Positions 44,441-55,339 of a stretch of DNA of 64,000 nt are shown here, in pieces (the first letter of the stretch is position 1; each line of letters begins with the position of its first letter). The notes beneath the pieces are model-generated. The model made no database searches and was not told the DNA's origin. It saw nothing but the letters and a program-made list of their open reading frames with translations. This stretch comes from Smallanthus sonchifolius (lineage: Eukaryota; Streptophyta; Magnoliopsida; Asterales; Asteraceae), in assembly GCA_023525975.1 (NCBI GenBank), contig CM042042.1, positions 49,611,880-49,675,879 on the forward strand. The letters are read 5' to 3'. Position numbers and translations under genes: made by a program.

Positions 44441-46656
44441 AATTTCATTTTTGGCCCCTGTGGTTTGACCTGTTTAACCCTTTTAGTCCAAAAAATAATC
44501 TTTTAACGTATCAGCCCCTATGGTTGTATTTTTGTAACCATTTCAGCCCATGACACTAACTCTGTTAAATTATTCCGTTAAGTATTGGGACATTTTAGTC
44601 ATTTTATTTTTAAGTGAACTAATTTAATCTTTTCAGTCCAATAAAAAAATAAGTTTTTTCATAAAAAAAAACTTTTTTTCTTCTTTTTTAAAAACGTCCT
44701 TTTTACTTTTTTAAAATCAGTTTTTTTTCCGTAAAAACGTCTTTTTTGAACCTGTTTATAAACGTTTTTTTAACTTTTCTAAAAAAAAAAATTTTTGTAT
44801 ATTTTTTCATAAAAAAAGTTTTTAAAAATATTTTTTTCGTTTATTTTATAAAAACGTTTTTTAGCTTTCTCGTAAAATGATTTTTTAACTATTTTAAAAG
44901 CGTTTTTATTAAATAGTTCAATATTTTAAAAATAGTTCACTTAAAAAGTGAAAAAAAAAAACGTTTTTAAAATAATTAAAAAAATATTTTACGAAAAAAA
45001 CTAAAAAACGTTTGAATAAAAAAAATGTTTTTAAAACGTTTTTTTTATGAAAATAGTAAAATAAAAAATTAGAAAAACTAAAAAAAGGTAGGAAAAACGT
45101 TTTCTATGAAAAAACCTAAAAACAAGTTTTTATTGAACTGAAAAGGTTAAACTAGTATATTTAAAAATAAAATTACTAAAATTCTATATATTTAACAGAA
45201 AAAGTTAACAGGGTTAATGTCATGAACTAAAAACGTTAGAAAAACACAACCTCAGGGGTTGATATGTTAAAAGATTTCTTTTTGAGTTAAAAGGGTTAAA
45301 CAGGCCAAACCACAAGGGCTTTGAAATCTAATTATGTAACTTTTATTTTCAATCAAATAAAAAATCAAATCAAATTATATTAAATAATAATTAATATATT
45401 TTCAAAACCGTATTATATATTGGTTTTTACATATTTTAAGTTTTGCTTTCTATCCTTATTATATAATATATTTTTACATCTATAAAATATACAAATAAAA
45501 ATTTAAAATTTTTATTTATTAATATTGTTCCCCCGATATATAGGGAATCTAAACTAGTAAATTAATAAATTGACACACGGTTTAACGTATCAGCCCCTAT
45601 GGTTGTATTTTTGTAACCATTTCAGCCCATTACATTAACTCTTTTAAATTATTTCGTTAAGTATTGGGACATTTTAGTCATTTTATTTTTAAGTGAACTA
45701 ATTTAATCTTTTAAGTCCAATAAAAAAATAAGTTTTTTTCATAAAATTTTTTTTTCTTCTTTTTTAAAAACGTCCTTTTACTTTTTTAAAATCAGTTTTT
45801 TTTCTCCGTAAAAACGTCTTTTTTGAACCTGTTTATAAACGGTTTTTTTTTACTTTTCTAAAAATATTTTTTTTGTATATTTTTTCATAAAAAACGTTTT
45901 TAAAAATATTTTTTTGTTTATTTTATAAAAACGTTTTTTAGCTTTCTCGTAAAATGATTTTTTAACTATTTTAAAAGTGTTTTTCTTAAATAGTTCAATA
46001 TTTTAAAAATAGTTCACTTAAAAAATGAAAAAAGCGTTTTTAAAATAGTTAAAAAAACATTTTACGAAAAAAAAAACTAAAAAACGTTTGTATAAAAAAA
46101 ATATTTTTAAAACGTTTTTTTTATGAAAATAGTAAAAAAAATTAGAAAAATTAAATAAAGTAGGAAAAAAGTTTTCTATGGAAAAGCCTAAAAACAAGTT
46201 TTTATTGAACTGAAAAGGTTAAACTATTATACTTAGAAATAAAATTACTAAAATTTTATATATTTAATAGAAAAAGTTAACAGGTTAGTGTTATGAACTA
46301 AAATTGTTAGAAAAATACAATCTCATGGGCTGATATGTTAAAAGATTTCTTTTTGAGTTAAAAGGGTTAAACAGGCCAAACCACAAGTGCTTTGAAATCT
46401 AATTATGTAACTTTTATTTTCAATCAAATAATAAATGAAAATTAAATTATATTAAATAATAATTAATATATTTTTAAAACCATATTATATATTGGTTTTT
46501 ACATATTTTAATTTTTATTTTCTATTCTTATTATATAATACATTTTTACATCTATAAAATATACATATAAAAATTTAAAAATTTTATTTATTAATATTGT
46601 TCACCCGTTATATAGGGAATCTAAACTAGTAAATTAATAAATTGACACACGGTTTA
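44441..46656. repeat. Tandemly duplicated foldback element (unit about 1.07 kb)
   Basis: The first unit (about 44503-45582) and the second (about 45583-46656) share the same order of landmarks: TATCAGCCCCTATGGTTGTA, GTATTGGGACATTTTAGTCA, many AAAACGTTTTT blocks, GTTTTTATTGAACTGAAAAG, then TATAGGGAATCTAAACTAGT and TTGACACACGGTTTA. Within each unit the outer parts are inverted relative to each other (ATTTTAGTCATTTTATTTTT against AATAAAATTACTAAAAT), so each is a foldback. The outermost left arm (44441-44502, TTTGGCCCCTGTGGTTTGAC) has its complement at the end of both units but is missing at the start of the second. Confidence 0.8.
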
Positions 46657-48045
46657 ATTTCTTTGGTTGTTGAAAAATTGTTGGTGCGATTGAAAGCTTG
46701 TTCCGTACAGTCTCGTCGGAAATTAGCGGCGGTGCAGGGGATCCGGACGCCACACCAGTACCGATCACCGGAACTTCCACAGGTACAATTTTTGTTAATC
46801 TAACTCCTTTTTTTGCGTTTGAATCATTAAGCTTCTTCCTGCAGATTTGTTTGCTGTTGCCTAGGGTTAGGGTTTCATTTTTATTTGAGGAGGCGTTTTT
46901 CCACAATCGGTGTTGAATCAACAGATTTGCATAGTGAACAGATTATATTCTGTATTTACATATGTGAATTGATTTATTGACTTATTAACAGATTCTATTT
47001 TAAGAGATTGCATTCTGTATAAGTGTGTTTACATATGTGCACCTTGAACAGATTACAGTTGAATTCCAACAGAGTACACTTTTGAATTGTCATTGTAACA
47101 ACATATTGCATATGTGAATCAAATTTTGTGACTTTTTAATTGTGATTGTGATAATAGTTGGTTAGTTATGTGACTTGAAAAGATTACATTTTGTTGGTTT
47201 TAGAATATGTTAAAGAATTGTGTTGTTTGCACTTTGAATTTGTTGCTGCTGCTGCCCCAAAACAGAAACCAAAACCGGGTCAAAAATTTCTGTGGATGAA
47301 TTCGGTTTTGACTTTATTGAATTCAGTTTGGTTTGGTGTTCCGTTAGTGTTTAACTATATTTTATAATTGACCGAAACCGATAAACACCCCTACTACGTT
47401 CGACGATTAGGGTTTAACTATATTTTATAATTGCCCTAAACCGATAAACACTCCTACTTCGTTAATAGAACGAAATACACAGCTCAGATGGGTCAAAAGT
47501 CCAGTCAAAAGTCAATTTTTTTCCATTTCTACCGCCTCACTCCCTCACAAATACCGCCTTGCCTCAGCCCGCCTCGACCACTTCAGCCCATGGAGGCGTA
47601 CTTACAAAAATACCCTATGAGGCGTCGCCTCATACACGTTTTCTACCGCCTCGCCTCGAGGCATACGCCTTGACCATTTTTTAAAACCACGAGGGGTAGA
47701 TTTTGGCACATTGTTTCATTTTACTTTCAAGTGAGAACAGAAGTTTGGCAGTTTGAACTTCAATTTTAAGGTTGAGATTTTTAGAGTCAGGTTAAATTAT
47801 GTCTCATTTTAAAGGGGTAACTTTATATTCAACCTTAGGAAACAAGAAATGGTCTAAAGACCAAACTATACCTGTTTGAGTTAACAATGTAAGGTAGCAA
47901 TGAAAACCCTAACTAGATATGCTGAGTTTTCTTCAAAACAGGTGTTTTAAGGTACTTTATTTTCTTTCTCCATGCAATCTATAGGTGATTTGCAGGCTGT
48001 TATGTCTTTAGGACTTGATTACAAGATCACTGTTTCAGTTGCAGT
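46657..48045. other. Region upstream of the AIPP1-like gene
   Basis: A GC-rich patch at 46685-46784 ends in a good donor (TTCCACAG|GTACAA) and could be the first, non-coding or N-terminal, exon of the downstream gene. At 47350-47460 a 48-bp unit (TTTAACTATATTTTATAATT) is repeated twice. 47490-47690 contains a GGCGAGGCGG/CCGCCTCGCC-rich repeat. An exon-like piece may lie around 47996-48045. Confidence 0.35.
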
Positions 48046-48431
48046 GTTGTAAAAATCGCGCCTAGGCGCCGATTAGTCGCTAGGCGGCTCGTTAACGACT
48101 AATTTTGGCCTAGTCGGTCCAAAAATCGCTAGGCGGTCCAAATCGCGCCTAGGCGGTCCTAGGCGGCCAGATTCCGGCGAAAACCTGAAATTTCCGGCCA
48201 AATTCCGGCGAAAACCTGAAATTTCCGGCCAAATTCCGGCGAAAACCTGAAATTTCCGGTGAAAACCTTTGGTGTGGTTTAAAAATGAACATTTTTATAA
48301 AAACTACATATAAAAATGTGTGTATATATATAAAAAACTGAAAGTTACATATAAAAATTCCAATCCGATTAATCCCGCCTAGGCCTAGGCCCTACCGCAC
48401 CGCCCGACTAGCGCTTAGCGATTTTTACAAC
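48046..48431. mobile_element. MITE, TTGTAAAAATCGC family, copy 2, next to the AIPP1-like gene
   Basis: The perfect 14-bp terminal inverted repeat GTTGTAAAAATCGC / GCGATTTTTACAAC bounds a 386-bp element. It is homologous to copy 1 at 37623-37950. It contains a 34-bp unit (AATTCCGGCGAAAACCTGAA) in three tandem copies at about 48169-48262, absent from copy 1. It ends 89 bases before the ATG at 48521, in a leader exon or intron. Confidence 0.85.
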
Positions 48432-48520
48432 CATGTTCAGTTGTGACTATTGATTTCTATTTGGAAACCTGTTATACTTGCATTAACATCTATGTGCAAA
48501 TTTGGTCTCTAATACTGTAA

Positions 48521-49217
48521 ATGTCTTCTACATTAGATAAAGTTTGGCACTTTCATTACCTAATGGAACCGTCAGCTGCATTTGAAGAAAAGGTTAAAAA
48601 GACGATTTACATTGACAACCTATCGCCCCAGGTTACTAAAGCTGTTCTAGAAAATGCACTCAATCAGTTTGGGAATGTCACGGATGTTCAGTTTATTCCC
48701 AACTACTTCGCGTCTTGCAGTGTTTATGCTGCTTTGGTGGAAATGGAATCGATAAAACAGGCTGAAGAAATCATTCGTGAGATGGGTGATTCTCCACTAA
48801 TGATATCTGGTATGCCGAGGCCCGTGAGGGCCCAAAAAGCCCAGGTTGAGATGTTTGATGATCGTCCCAAGAAGCGTAGAAAGATAGTATGCTATTGGAT
48901 GGATCCAGACCATCAAAACTTTGAGGTGGCCAAGAAGATCAAGGATCTGACAAAAAAACATGCTGCTGAGGCTGCATATATGATGGAGGTAAATGCTAAG
49001 ACCATTTATTTGATGTGATCTGAGAGACCCCATAAATGTGTTTGATAACTATTCTCTTGTGCAGGCACAACTTGCAGAGGATGAGAAGCTACATAATCAG
49101 CAGAGTGAGACGTTGAAAGCAAACTACAAAAAATACGAGCTGATTGATGGTGCACAATCTGATGGCACTCTGAAGCGTTTGGCAGCCCGTTATGGGACCA
49201 AACTCAACGAATTCTGA
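48521..49217 (+). CDS. AIPP1: RRM-domain protein, AIPP1/EDM3-like
   Basis: Two exons, 48521-48988 and 49065-49217, join in frame (206 residues; 192 if the second ATG at 48563 is used). An RNA-recognition motif covers about residues 25-105: TIYIDNLSP is the RNP2-like strand and VYAALVEME the RNP1 position, which lacks the usual aromatics. Then come the GMPRPVRAQKAQ and RPKKRRKIVCYWMDP segments, and a charged helical tail (AAYMMEAQLAEDEKLHNQQS) ending TKLNEF. In Arabidopsis the similar ASI1-immunoprecipitated protein 1 (EDM3) works with ASI1 and EDM2 in processing transcripts that carry heterochromatic introns. That role is transferred by resemblance. The tail has KKHAAEAA-type repeats favouring a coiled coil. 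The true start is uncertain because upstream exons may exist beyond the MITE. No damage is seen. Confidence 0.78.
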
Positions 49218-50040
49218 TTTGACGTCTCTAATCTTCATGACATAGGTAACTTCATAGATTTATGCGCAATTCGTGGTGCTTTAAGAAATATATTGTAGTC
49301 CGTGTATATCTATGTAACGCCTTTGTATCTGTGAGTAACAATGTTGGTAGCAGGAATTTGGTGTGTTCTAAACTGATAGAACTGTCTAAATCGAAGCAAG
49401 TCAGTTGGTTCAGCTAGTTTGAGATTTATGTGGTTCATTTTCATGGTTAGGTTTTGATGATTTTTATTTTAGCAGTTTGGCGACGGCTAGGAACTTGCAA
49501 TAGGTTGTTTAGCCTTTTTCGTTTATTTTATGACGGTTTTTATTATGTTAGGAATCTTAATAATGATTTAAAATGGGTACAAAATCGTCAAAACCGTCTG
49601 ACTTGTCCAACCCTGACGACTTAGATATGTTATTTTTTGGAACCGTAGTTAGCGGTTCAACCTAGAATTTTTGTCAAAACCATTCAAATCAGACCGTGAA
49701 CAACCTAGCAAGAATGATAACGATGGTACAACAATATTATCATGTGTGATACAAGACATTTACAAACATGTTCTTCCTTGCTATATATAATGTCTTTATG
49801 CGATACGTTATCTTAATCACTATTAATGATATTTAGAATTTGGCATTTTACACATTGTAATGTTACAAGCTGATTAAAAAAGATTTGAGCATCTTAGTAG
49901 TATACTTTTTTTTATCACCTTTGTAATGTAATTTGATGCACAACTTTTTGCAACACATTTTGATTTGTAAACTTTGTTTCAAAGTGCATCGTAATGTAAT
50001 TTGATGCACAACTTTTTGGTTTTCACATGTAGTTATTATC
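49218..50040. other. 3' flank of the AIPP1-like gene
   Basis: The untranslated region extends for perhaps 300 bases. At 49922-49951 and 49992-50021 a 28-base sequence (TAATGTAATTTGATGCACAA) is duplicated. No gene. Confidence 0.5.
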
Positions 50041-50444
50041 AGTGTTTTCATGATTGGATCGGAAACCTAGCACATAACCGGTCTGGTTATGTGTAGTTGA
50101 ACCATTCTTATTTGAATCGGCTAATTACCGTTCGGACCGATGAACTGGGTCGGACTGGATTTCAAAATTTTTTTATTTATATTTCTTCAAAAACTCATTT
50201 TCTGATTAATTTAATATTCTAAGTTGCATATTTCATTTATTTAAGCCTTCATATGACATTAAAATGACAAATTAACATCAAAACAAAAAAAATGTTTTAT
50301 ATTTTGTATCTATATACATAGTTTTAATTTTTATATTTTTATGTTGTCATCCGGTTCTTAAGTCCGGTTTAATCAATCAAACCGGTTCGACCAATGGACC
50401 TCTAAGACGGCTGGTTCGATGTCCGGGCTAATTCTAAAAACATT
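50041..50444. mobile_element. Mutator-type MITE, AATGTTTTnA family, copy A
   Basis: The left end AGTGTTTTCATGATTGGATC and the complement of the right end (AATGTTTTTAGAATTAGCCC) are inverted repeats. The interior shows GGTTCGACCAATGGACCTCT and ATCCGGTTCTTAAGTCCGG, matching the copy at 57404-57930 (GTCCGACCAGTGAACTTCTA). The copy abuts the LTR that begins at 50446. Confidence 0.65.
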
Positions 50445-50445
50445 G

Positions 50446-50610
50446 GTTATAAGAACAAGTTAAGATGGTTGTTACTTGTAAAATCTCTACAAAAGTAGTG
50501 TTTGATTTCAAGATCAACTGAGAACTACAAACTCAAGTTTATATTACTACCTTCTTCGTTTGGATTATTCTAAGCTAGTTTTAAAACTCTTCTCTATTTC
50601 TACTTTATAA
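50446..50610 (+). mobile_element. Left LTR of an old LTR retrotransposon
   Basis: The 165-bp block (TATAAGAACAAGTTAAGATG, then GATTTCAAGATCAACTGAGA) is repeated, diverged, at about 53466-53640. It ends just before a tRNA-iMet primer-binding site, which fixes the orientation as plus. The two LTRs differ by roughly a quarter of positions by eye, so the element is old. Confidence 0.65.
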
Positions 50611-50622
50611 TGGTATCAGAGC
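50611..50622 (+). other. Primer-binding site (tRNA-iMet)
   Basis: TGGTATCAGAGC is the standard 12-base complement of the initiator methionine tRNA 3' end, directly after the left LTR. Confidence 0.8.
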
Positions 50623-50849
50623 GTTACGGCTCTTTTTTAATACCAAATGTTTTTCCTTTTCGTTTGAATCTTTTTTCTTTTTATATATCAGACACGGGCC
50701 ATGTCCCTTAATTTTAAAAACGTGGCACAAGGTTATTAGCCCATTAAAATGGTTCAGGGCTAGGATCTATCCGGGATGCAATTTTAGCCGTGCTTGCTAA
50801 ATGGTGGTGGAGATTTAAAAAGGAAAAGTAATTTGATCCTTACATCATT

Positions 50850-51335
50850 GCTCTCCTTCCTGGAACTTCGTTCCGGCCAAGGTCTCGTTTTCTGGACCTT
50901 GGAAACAAATTAATAAAATCTTGGTTGATTTGGTCCTGCGCGGTGTAGATTTGACCAGACTAATCAAATGTGTCCTTGGATGCGGGTTTAGTATCAGTTT
51001 TTGGTCAGACTATTGGGTGGATTTGGAACCATTTCGCCTCAAATTTCCTAATTTTTTTCACCATGGAAAGGTCCAAGCAGTGCTTGGTGGCTTATCGTCT
51101 AGTAGTCGGGTTGGGCGGTGTGAGGTGGGCTTGGAGTTGGTCTCGGCCTCCAGAATCGGAACAAGAATCTGCCGAGCTGGCAATGTTGCTGGAGTTATGC
51201 CGTCTGGTATCGCTCTCCTCGTGGGAGGACCAGTGGACTTGGGGGGTTCTTGAGTATGACGGGGTGTTCTTGGTCAAAAGTATAAAAACCCGGTTACTCG
51301 ATTCGAATAGGGAGGGGGTTCCAATTATGTGGTAA
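50850..51335 (+). pseudogene. LINE reverse transcriptase C-terminal (zinc-binding) remnant
   Basis: Two overlapping frames each carry part of the region after the RT domain in plant LINEs. The first (50921-51063) reads GCGFSISFWSDYWVDLEPFR and LKFPNFF. The second (from about 51063) reads RWAWSWSRPPESEQESAELA and then WTWGVLEYDGVFLVKSIK. A frameshift near 51065 separates them. The FW(S/E)D(Y/H)W and W(T/R)W..DG.F.V elements are typical of this RT-associated region. There is no start, catalytic core or endonuclease. It lies inside the old LTR element. Confidence 0.65.
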
Positions 51336-51578
51336 CTTGGAATAGTTGGGTGCCAAAAAAAGGTTGTAAATTCCGTGGTGTATTCCTGATTTGGGTCTAC
51401 CTTTTTGTTAGCTCTCTATAATTATTTAATTCCTTTTGTTGGTCGTTTAAAAAAAACAGAAGAATATGAAGCAAGGGAATGAAAAAAAATGATTGGTGGG
51501 CCTTGGTTAGTCTTCACCTTCTTTCATAAATGACAGTTTTTGGGCTGGTTCAGCAACCGAGAACAAGTTGTACCTCAA

Positions 51579-53454
51579 TAAGGGTGTTGGGTTGGGGGCG
51601 GATTACTCGATTGGGATCGAGTAGGAGAGAGAGGATCGGGTAACATGGGGTACACCGCCCCTAATGGATCGAGTATACCCGAGTAGTAGGGGCTAAGTTG
51701 AATGATCGAGTATATTTACTCGGGAGTAGTTGGGTTGTAGCCGTTGGTGGTGGTGGGGGTGGGGGTGGGGGTGGGTCCTTTAAAAAAAATATACTAATTT
51801 TTTACCTAAATATACTCACATTCCACACATATTTTTACCTATCTCATCTATATATCGTTCATCTCATCTATATAATTTTACACTGTATCAAAAAAATGGA
51901 AGGATCATCTAAAAAGTCAACAAAGCCTATAAAATTTAGGCCAAAAGTTCAATCTCAACCGCGACCCGAACGAACCCAAGCCGCTCCCCAAAGAACCCAA
52001 CCACCTCCTCAACCAATTCAAAGCTATTTCCCGCAACCTCAATATCCAAACTACTACTCTCAAAGTTCAACCGATCCAAATATGGATCCTAATTTTTTAT
52101 CTCAATTTTCGCTTGATATGGATCCTAATTTTTTATCTCAATTTTCCTGCCAATACCAAAACCAACCGTATCGTGATCCAAACGAAATCATCCGTTCGGA
52201 ATCCGAAGACGAAGGAGAAGATGAGGATGTTGATGAAGAAACGGAAGAGGAGTATGTTGATGAAGAAACGGAAGAGGAGTATGTTGATGAAGGAGAAGAT
52301 GAATAAGTTGAAGTAGAAGAAGTCGAAGTTGTAGATGACCGCGTCAAGCCGAAAAGACAACACAAAAACCGGTTACCACCAAAGAGATGGACGAAAGAAG
52401 AAGAAATTGCCGTGGTCCAAACTTATATTCACAAGACACAAAATAAAAGAAAAGGAAATCAACAAAAAAGTGACTCGTTTTGGAAGAAAGTCCTTGCGCA
52501 TTTTACCGCTTTATTTGGTGAAAACGATCGAATCGTTGACCAAGTGTCTTGGAAGTGGAAGGATCTTAATAAAAAAATGACCGCCTTCAACGGGTGTTAC
52601 AAACAAATGATAAGATTTATTTTTCAAACTATATAGGTATTTTTTAATTTTCTTATCTAACGTTTCAAATTATAGAAACAAAGAAGGCCGAGTGGTACAA
52701 GTGATTTGGAGCTTGTTGAAGCGGATTTAAGCCATTTCAAGAAAGTGTACAAAAGGCTATATACCAACTTGAAATGTTGGGAGGTTGTACGCAACAATGC
52801 TAAATGAGAACCCATAGCATTGATGGGTGAGGATTTAGAAGGAAGTCAATCCTCAAAAAGAACAAAAACTTCCGAGTCGAGAACCCCAAGTGACCCGGAG
52901 GGTTTTACAAACCTCTTTCCCGACATAAACGTGAACGCCGAACCGCAAGAAGACACGACACCGACAAGGCCAAAACGTCCGGGGAAGAAATCGGTCGAAA
53001 GTTCACCGAATCGCAAAATTAAAAAGAGAACAAACGGCGATTGAGTTGATGCTTGAAAAACAAAAGGATCGTGACATCAAAACATTCACCGAATCGCATG
53101 ATCATCTCGCAGACCCGTACTTGTCGATTGTATTGCAACGTAAACGTGAAATTACCGCAAAGTATGGATGACAATGCACATTTTAGATTTTAAAATTTTA
53201 TTATCTAGCTATTATTTGTTTTGTAGGTTTTTTTATTTTTAATTATATTATGTTAATTTTTATTTAATGAAATTGTCTTTTTTTTTAAATTAAATGTTTA
53301 TTTTTTTTACAAAAAAAGTTGGTGAGTAATTGAGTAAATGAGTAGGGCGTTTTCAATGAAATCTGAGTAAATGAGTAGTTTTGAGGTGACAGAATTCTAT
53401 TGAACAGTTTTTATGAGTAAATGGGTAATGGGGTAAATGACCCCATCACCCTAA
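51579..53454. mobile_element. PIF/Harbinger-like element, non-autonomous derivative
   Basis: The element 51582-53451 is flanked by TAA on both sides (51579-51581 and 53452-53454), the typical 3-bp target duplication of this superfamily. The left end GGGTGTTGGGTTGGG and the complement of the right end GGGTGATGGGGTCA are inverted repeats. Further in, GAGTAAATGAGTAG/ACTCGGGAGTAG words occur near both ends. The interior carries a Myb/SANT ORF relic (separate entry), but no DDE transposase frame is visible. It is inserted in the older LTR element. Confidence 0.7.
51896..53171 (+). pseudogene. Harbinger-associated Myb/SANT-like protein with NAM-associated C-terminus, decayed
   Basis: The frame opens at 51896 with a Gln/Pro-rich leader (residues 1-90) and an acidic stretch in which a 27-base unit encoding DEETEEEYV is repeated twice. 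It then hits a TAA at 52304. The same frame continues past it with KRWTKEEEIAVVQTY and SWKWKDLNKKMTAFNGCYKQ, the SANT/trihelix-type region. After an intron-like gap (to about 52675) it resumes with DLELVEADLSHFKKVYKRL and the WEPIAL-type motif, where a Trp codon has become TGA (about 52805). The final part (REQTAIELMLEKQKDRDIK, ending 53171) needs another frame change near 53030. Such proteins partner the transposase of PIF/Harbinger elements and are often annotated as NAM-associated or GST T3-like. This copy cannot be translated whole. Confidence 0.75.
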
Positions 53455-53465
53455 TCATCTATTGT

Positions 53466-53640
53466 AGTTATTAGAACATAGTTAAGATGATTCCTTATTT
53501 GTAGCATCTCTATAAAAAGAGGTTAATGATTTCAAGATCAATTGAGAAACGCAAACTCAATTTCTATTCATTACCTTACTCATAGATTAGAATATTCGTA
53601 GTTTAAATTATCTTCACTATTTTAATTGATGTACCAGTGC
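53466..53640 (+). mobile_element. Right LTR of the old LTR retrotransposon
   Basis: TATTAGAACATAGTTAAGAT, then TTTCAAGATCAATTGAGAA, then ACCTTACTCATAG align with the left LTR at 50446-50610. Between the two lie the LINE remnant and the Harbinger element, both inserted or rearranged later. No gag or pol survives. Confidence 0.55.
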
Positions 53641-54335
53641 ATCATACATTAATACCCATTAGAAGTGTAATTTTAAAAATTTGTTAAAACTCGTATCAAA
53701 CCAAAGAATATAAAATTTTGGGTTTTTTTTAATAAAAACTGAATAAACCCTAAAATCAAACCAAAACTAGATCCGAAACTATTATAAGGAGGATGAGAAA
53801 AGGGTTCCATTTGATCTCCTTGATTCCGAAGGAAAGCAGGTTAGATGGGGTGTTGTCGAGAAGAAGAGAAGATGGAAATGACGGGGGAGGCAGTGGCGGC
53901 TGTGATGGCAATGGTGGAGGGAACAATGGTGGCTAGAGGTTGCAACGGTAACATGGGTGATTAGAACATTAAAAAGTTAACTAAAACTGAATGAATTTTT
54001 TATAATTGACATGTTCATTGTATTTTGATTATTTTACTTGTGTAAATAACGTACACGGTGACATAGCTCCCACATTTACACAGGGCCAGGGAGAGGCAGG
54101 ATCGCTTGACGATCTGATGTTAACAACCTTATCTTACACTTTGTGCAATAGTCTGTTTCCCATGGCTCCAACTCATAACTTTAAGGTCACAAAATAGCAA
54201 CCAACATTTCTTGTGTTAGGGATCAAAATTAAAGCAAACAATGAAAATATTGTCGACATCATTAAATAGTTTTAAAAAGATTTACTGAATTTATAGTTTG
54301 AAGTTTGAACTAAACCAATGAGATAATTATGTAAT
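53641..54335. other. Intergenic, no gene recognised
   Basis: A short GC-richer patch at 53780-53960 (GGGGGAGGCAGTGGCGGCTG) could be an exon or promoter relic but has stops in all frames of interest. The frame at 54006-54197 has no familiar motif. Confidence 0.4.
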
Positions 54336-54808
54336 AATAATGAGGAGGACGAGACTGTCTTTTTTACATTAACTTTTAAGATTTTAAGGGGCAAAATTGT
54401 CTTTGACTAAATACGAAAAAGTAACTGAAATCTAATTATTTAAACAATCAATTTCTTGTTTAACTAAATTCTCAAAATAAAATTTTATTTTATATAATTC
54501 CATATTTACTTTATTAAACCTTGAAACCTATATGATATTTCACAAATTAATTATTCAATCTAATTATTTCACAAATTAATAATGAGGAGGACGAGATTGT
54601 CTTTTTTATATTAACTTTTAAGATTTTAAGGGGTAAAATTGTCTTTCATGAATTATGTGATTAAATACGAAAAAGTAACTGAAATCTAATTATTTAAACA
54701 ATCAATTTCCTGTTTAACTAAATTCTCAAAATAAAATTTTATTTTATATAATTCCATATTTACTTTATTAAACCTTCAAACATATATGATATTTCACAAA
54801 TTAATAGT
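54336..54808. repeat. Tandem direct duplication, unit about 245 bp
   Basis: TAATAATGAGGAGGACGAGA, then TTAACTTTTAAGATTTTAAG, then ACGAAAAAGTAACTGAAATC, then TTTATATAATTCCATATTTA occurs at 54336-54550 and again at 54580-54800, with a 17-base insertion in the second unit (CATGAATTATGTGATTA). No coding sequence. Confidence 0.85.
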
Positions 54809-55339
54809 TCAATCGCTTTACTAGTGTCTGTGTTAATGTGTTGTGCACCCCGTCACATCGGGCATGCAGCTCTCTAGTTAAAATTAATGAAAATGTGGTT
54901 TTTAAAAGTTATGTTATATCACAATCCTTAATTAACATAATAAATGATTACATTTTTTTTTGCCATGTGTCTTATATCATTCAATCTCACCTTCTTTTTC
55001 CCGTCCAAACCATTTACCTGAATTAAATAACATGTGCAACCAATTAAATAATAATATTAAAAGAACATATTTTAAATACTTAATATAAATATAATTATTA
55101 TTTAATTATGGATAAGTATTGTATCATTTAACCAAATGAATTTAATTTGAATTACATTTATTAATTACATAAAATAAAATTAATACCCAGTTAAAAAAAT
55201 GTTTTAAAAATTGACTTAACATAATTTATAATTGTCACGTCAAAGTACATTTATTTAAAGATATATTTTGACGAGTGTACGTGTTAACATATTACATTAT
55301 ATTTTATTAACCCGTATAATACACGGGATTATAAACTAG
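54809..55339 (+). mobile_element. Helitron-like sequences with two 3' ends
   Basis: The first end is CCCGTCACATCGGG followed by CATGCAGCTCT and CTAG at 54874-54877. The second, of the GTGTAATACAC family, is CCCGTATAATACACGGG (55311-55327) followed by ATTATAAA and CTAG at 55336-55339. The body from about 55030 (AAATAATAATATTAAAAGAA, then TTAATTACATAAAATAAAAT, then ATTGTCACGTCAAAGTAC) parallels the copy at 29.8-30.2 kb. Confidence 0.5.

Noticed and set aside
46698..46916. Frame over the GC patch upstream of the AIPP1-like gene
   Set aside because: It runs through a good splice donor at 46785; at most the first 90 bases are an exon, so the frame as a whole is not a gene.
51698..51895. N-terminal extension of the Myb/SANT frame (poly-Gly)
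   Set aside because: It comes from a GGT/GGGGGT repeat in the Harbinger terminal region; the ATG at 51896 fits better with the family.
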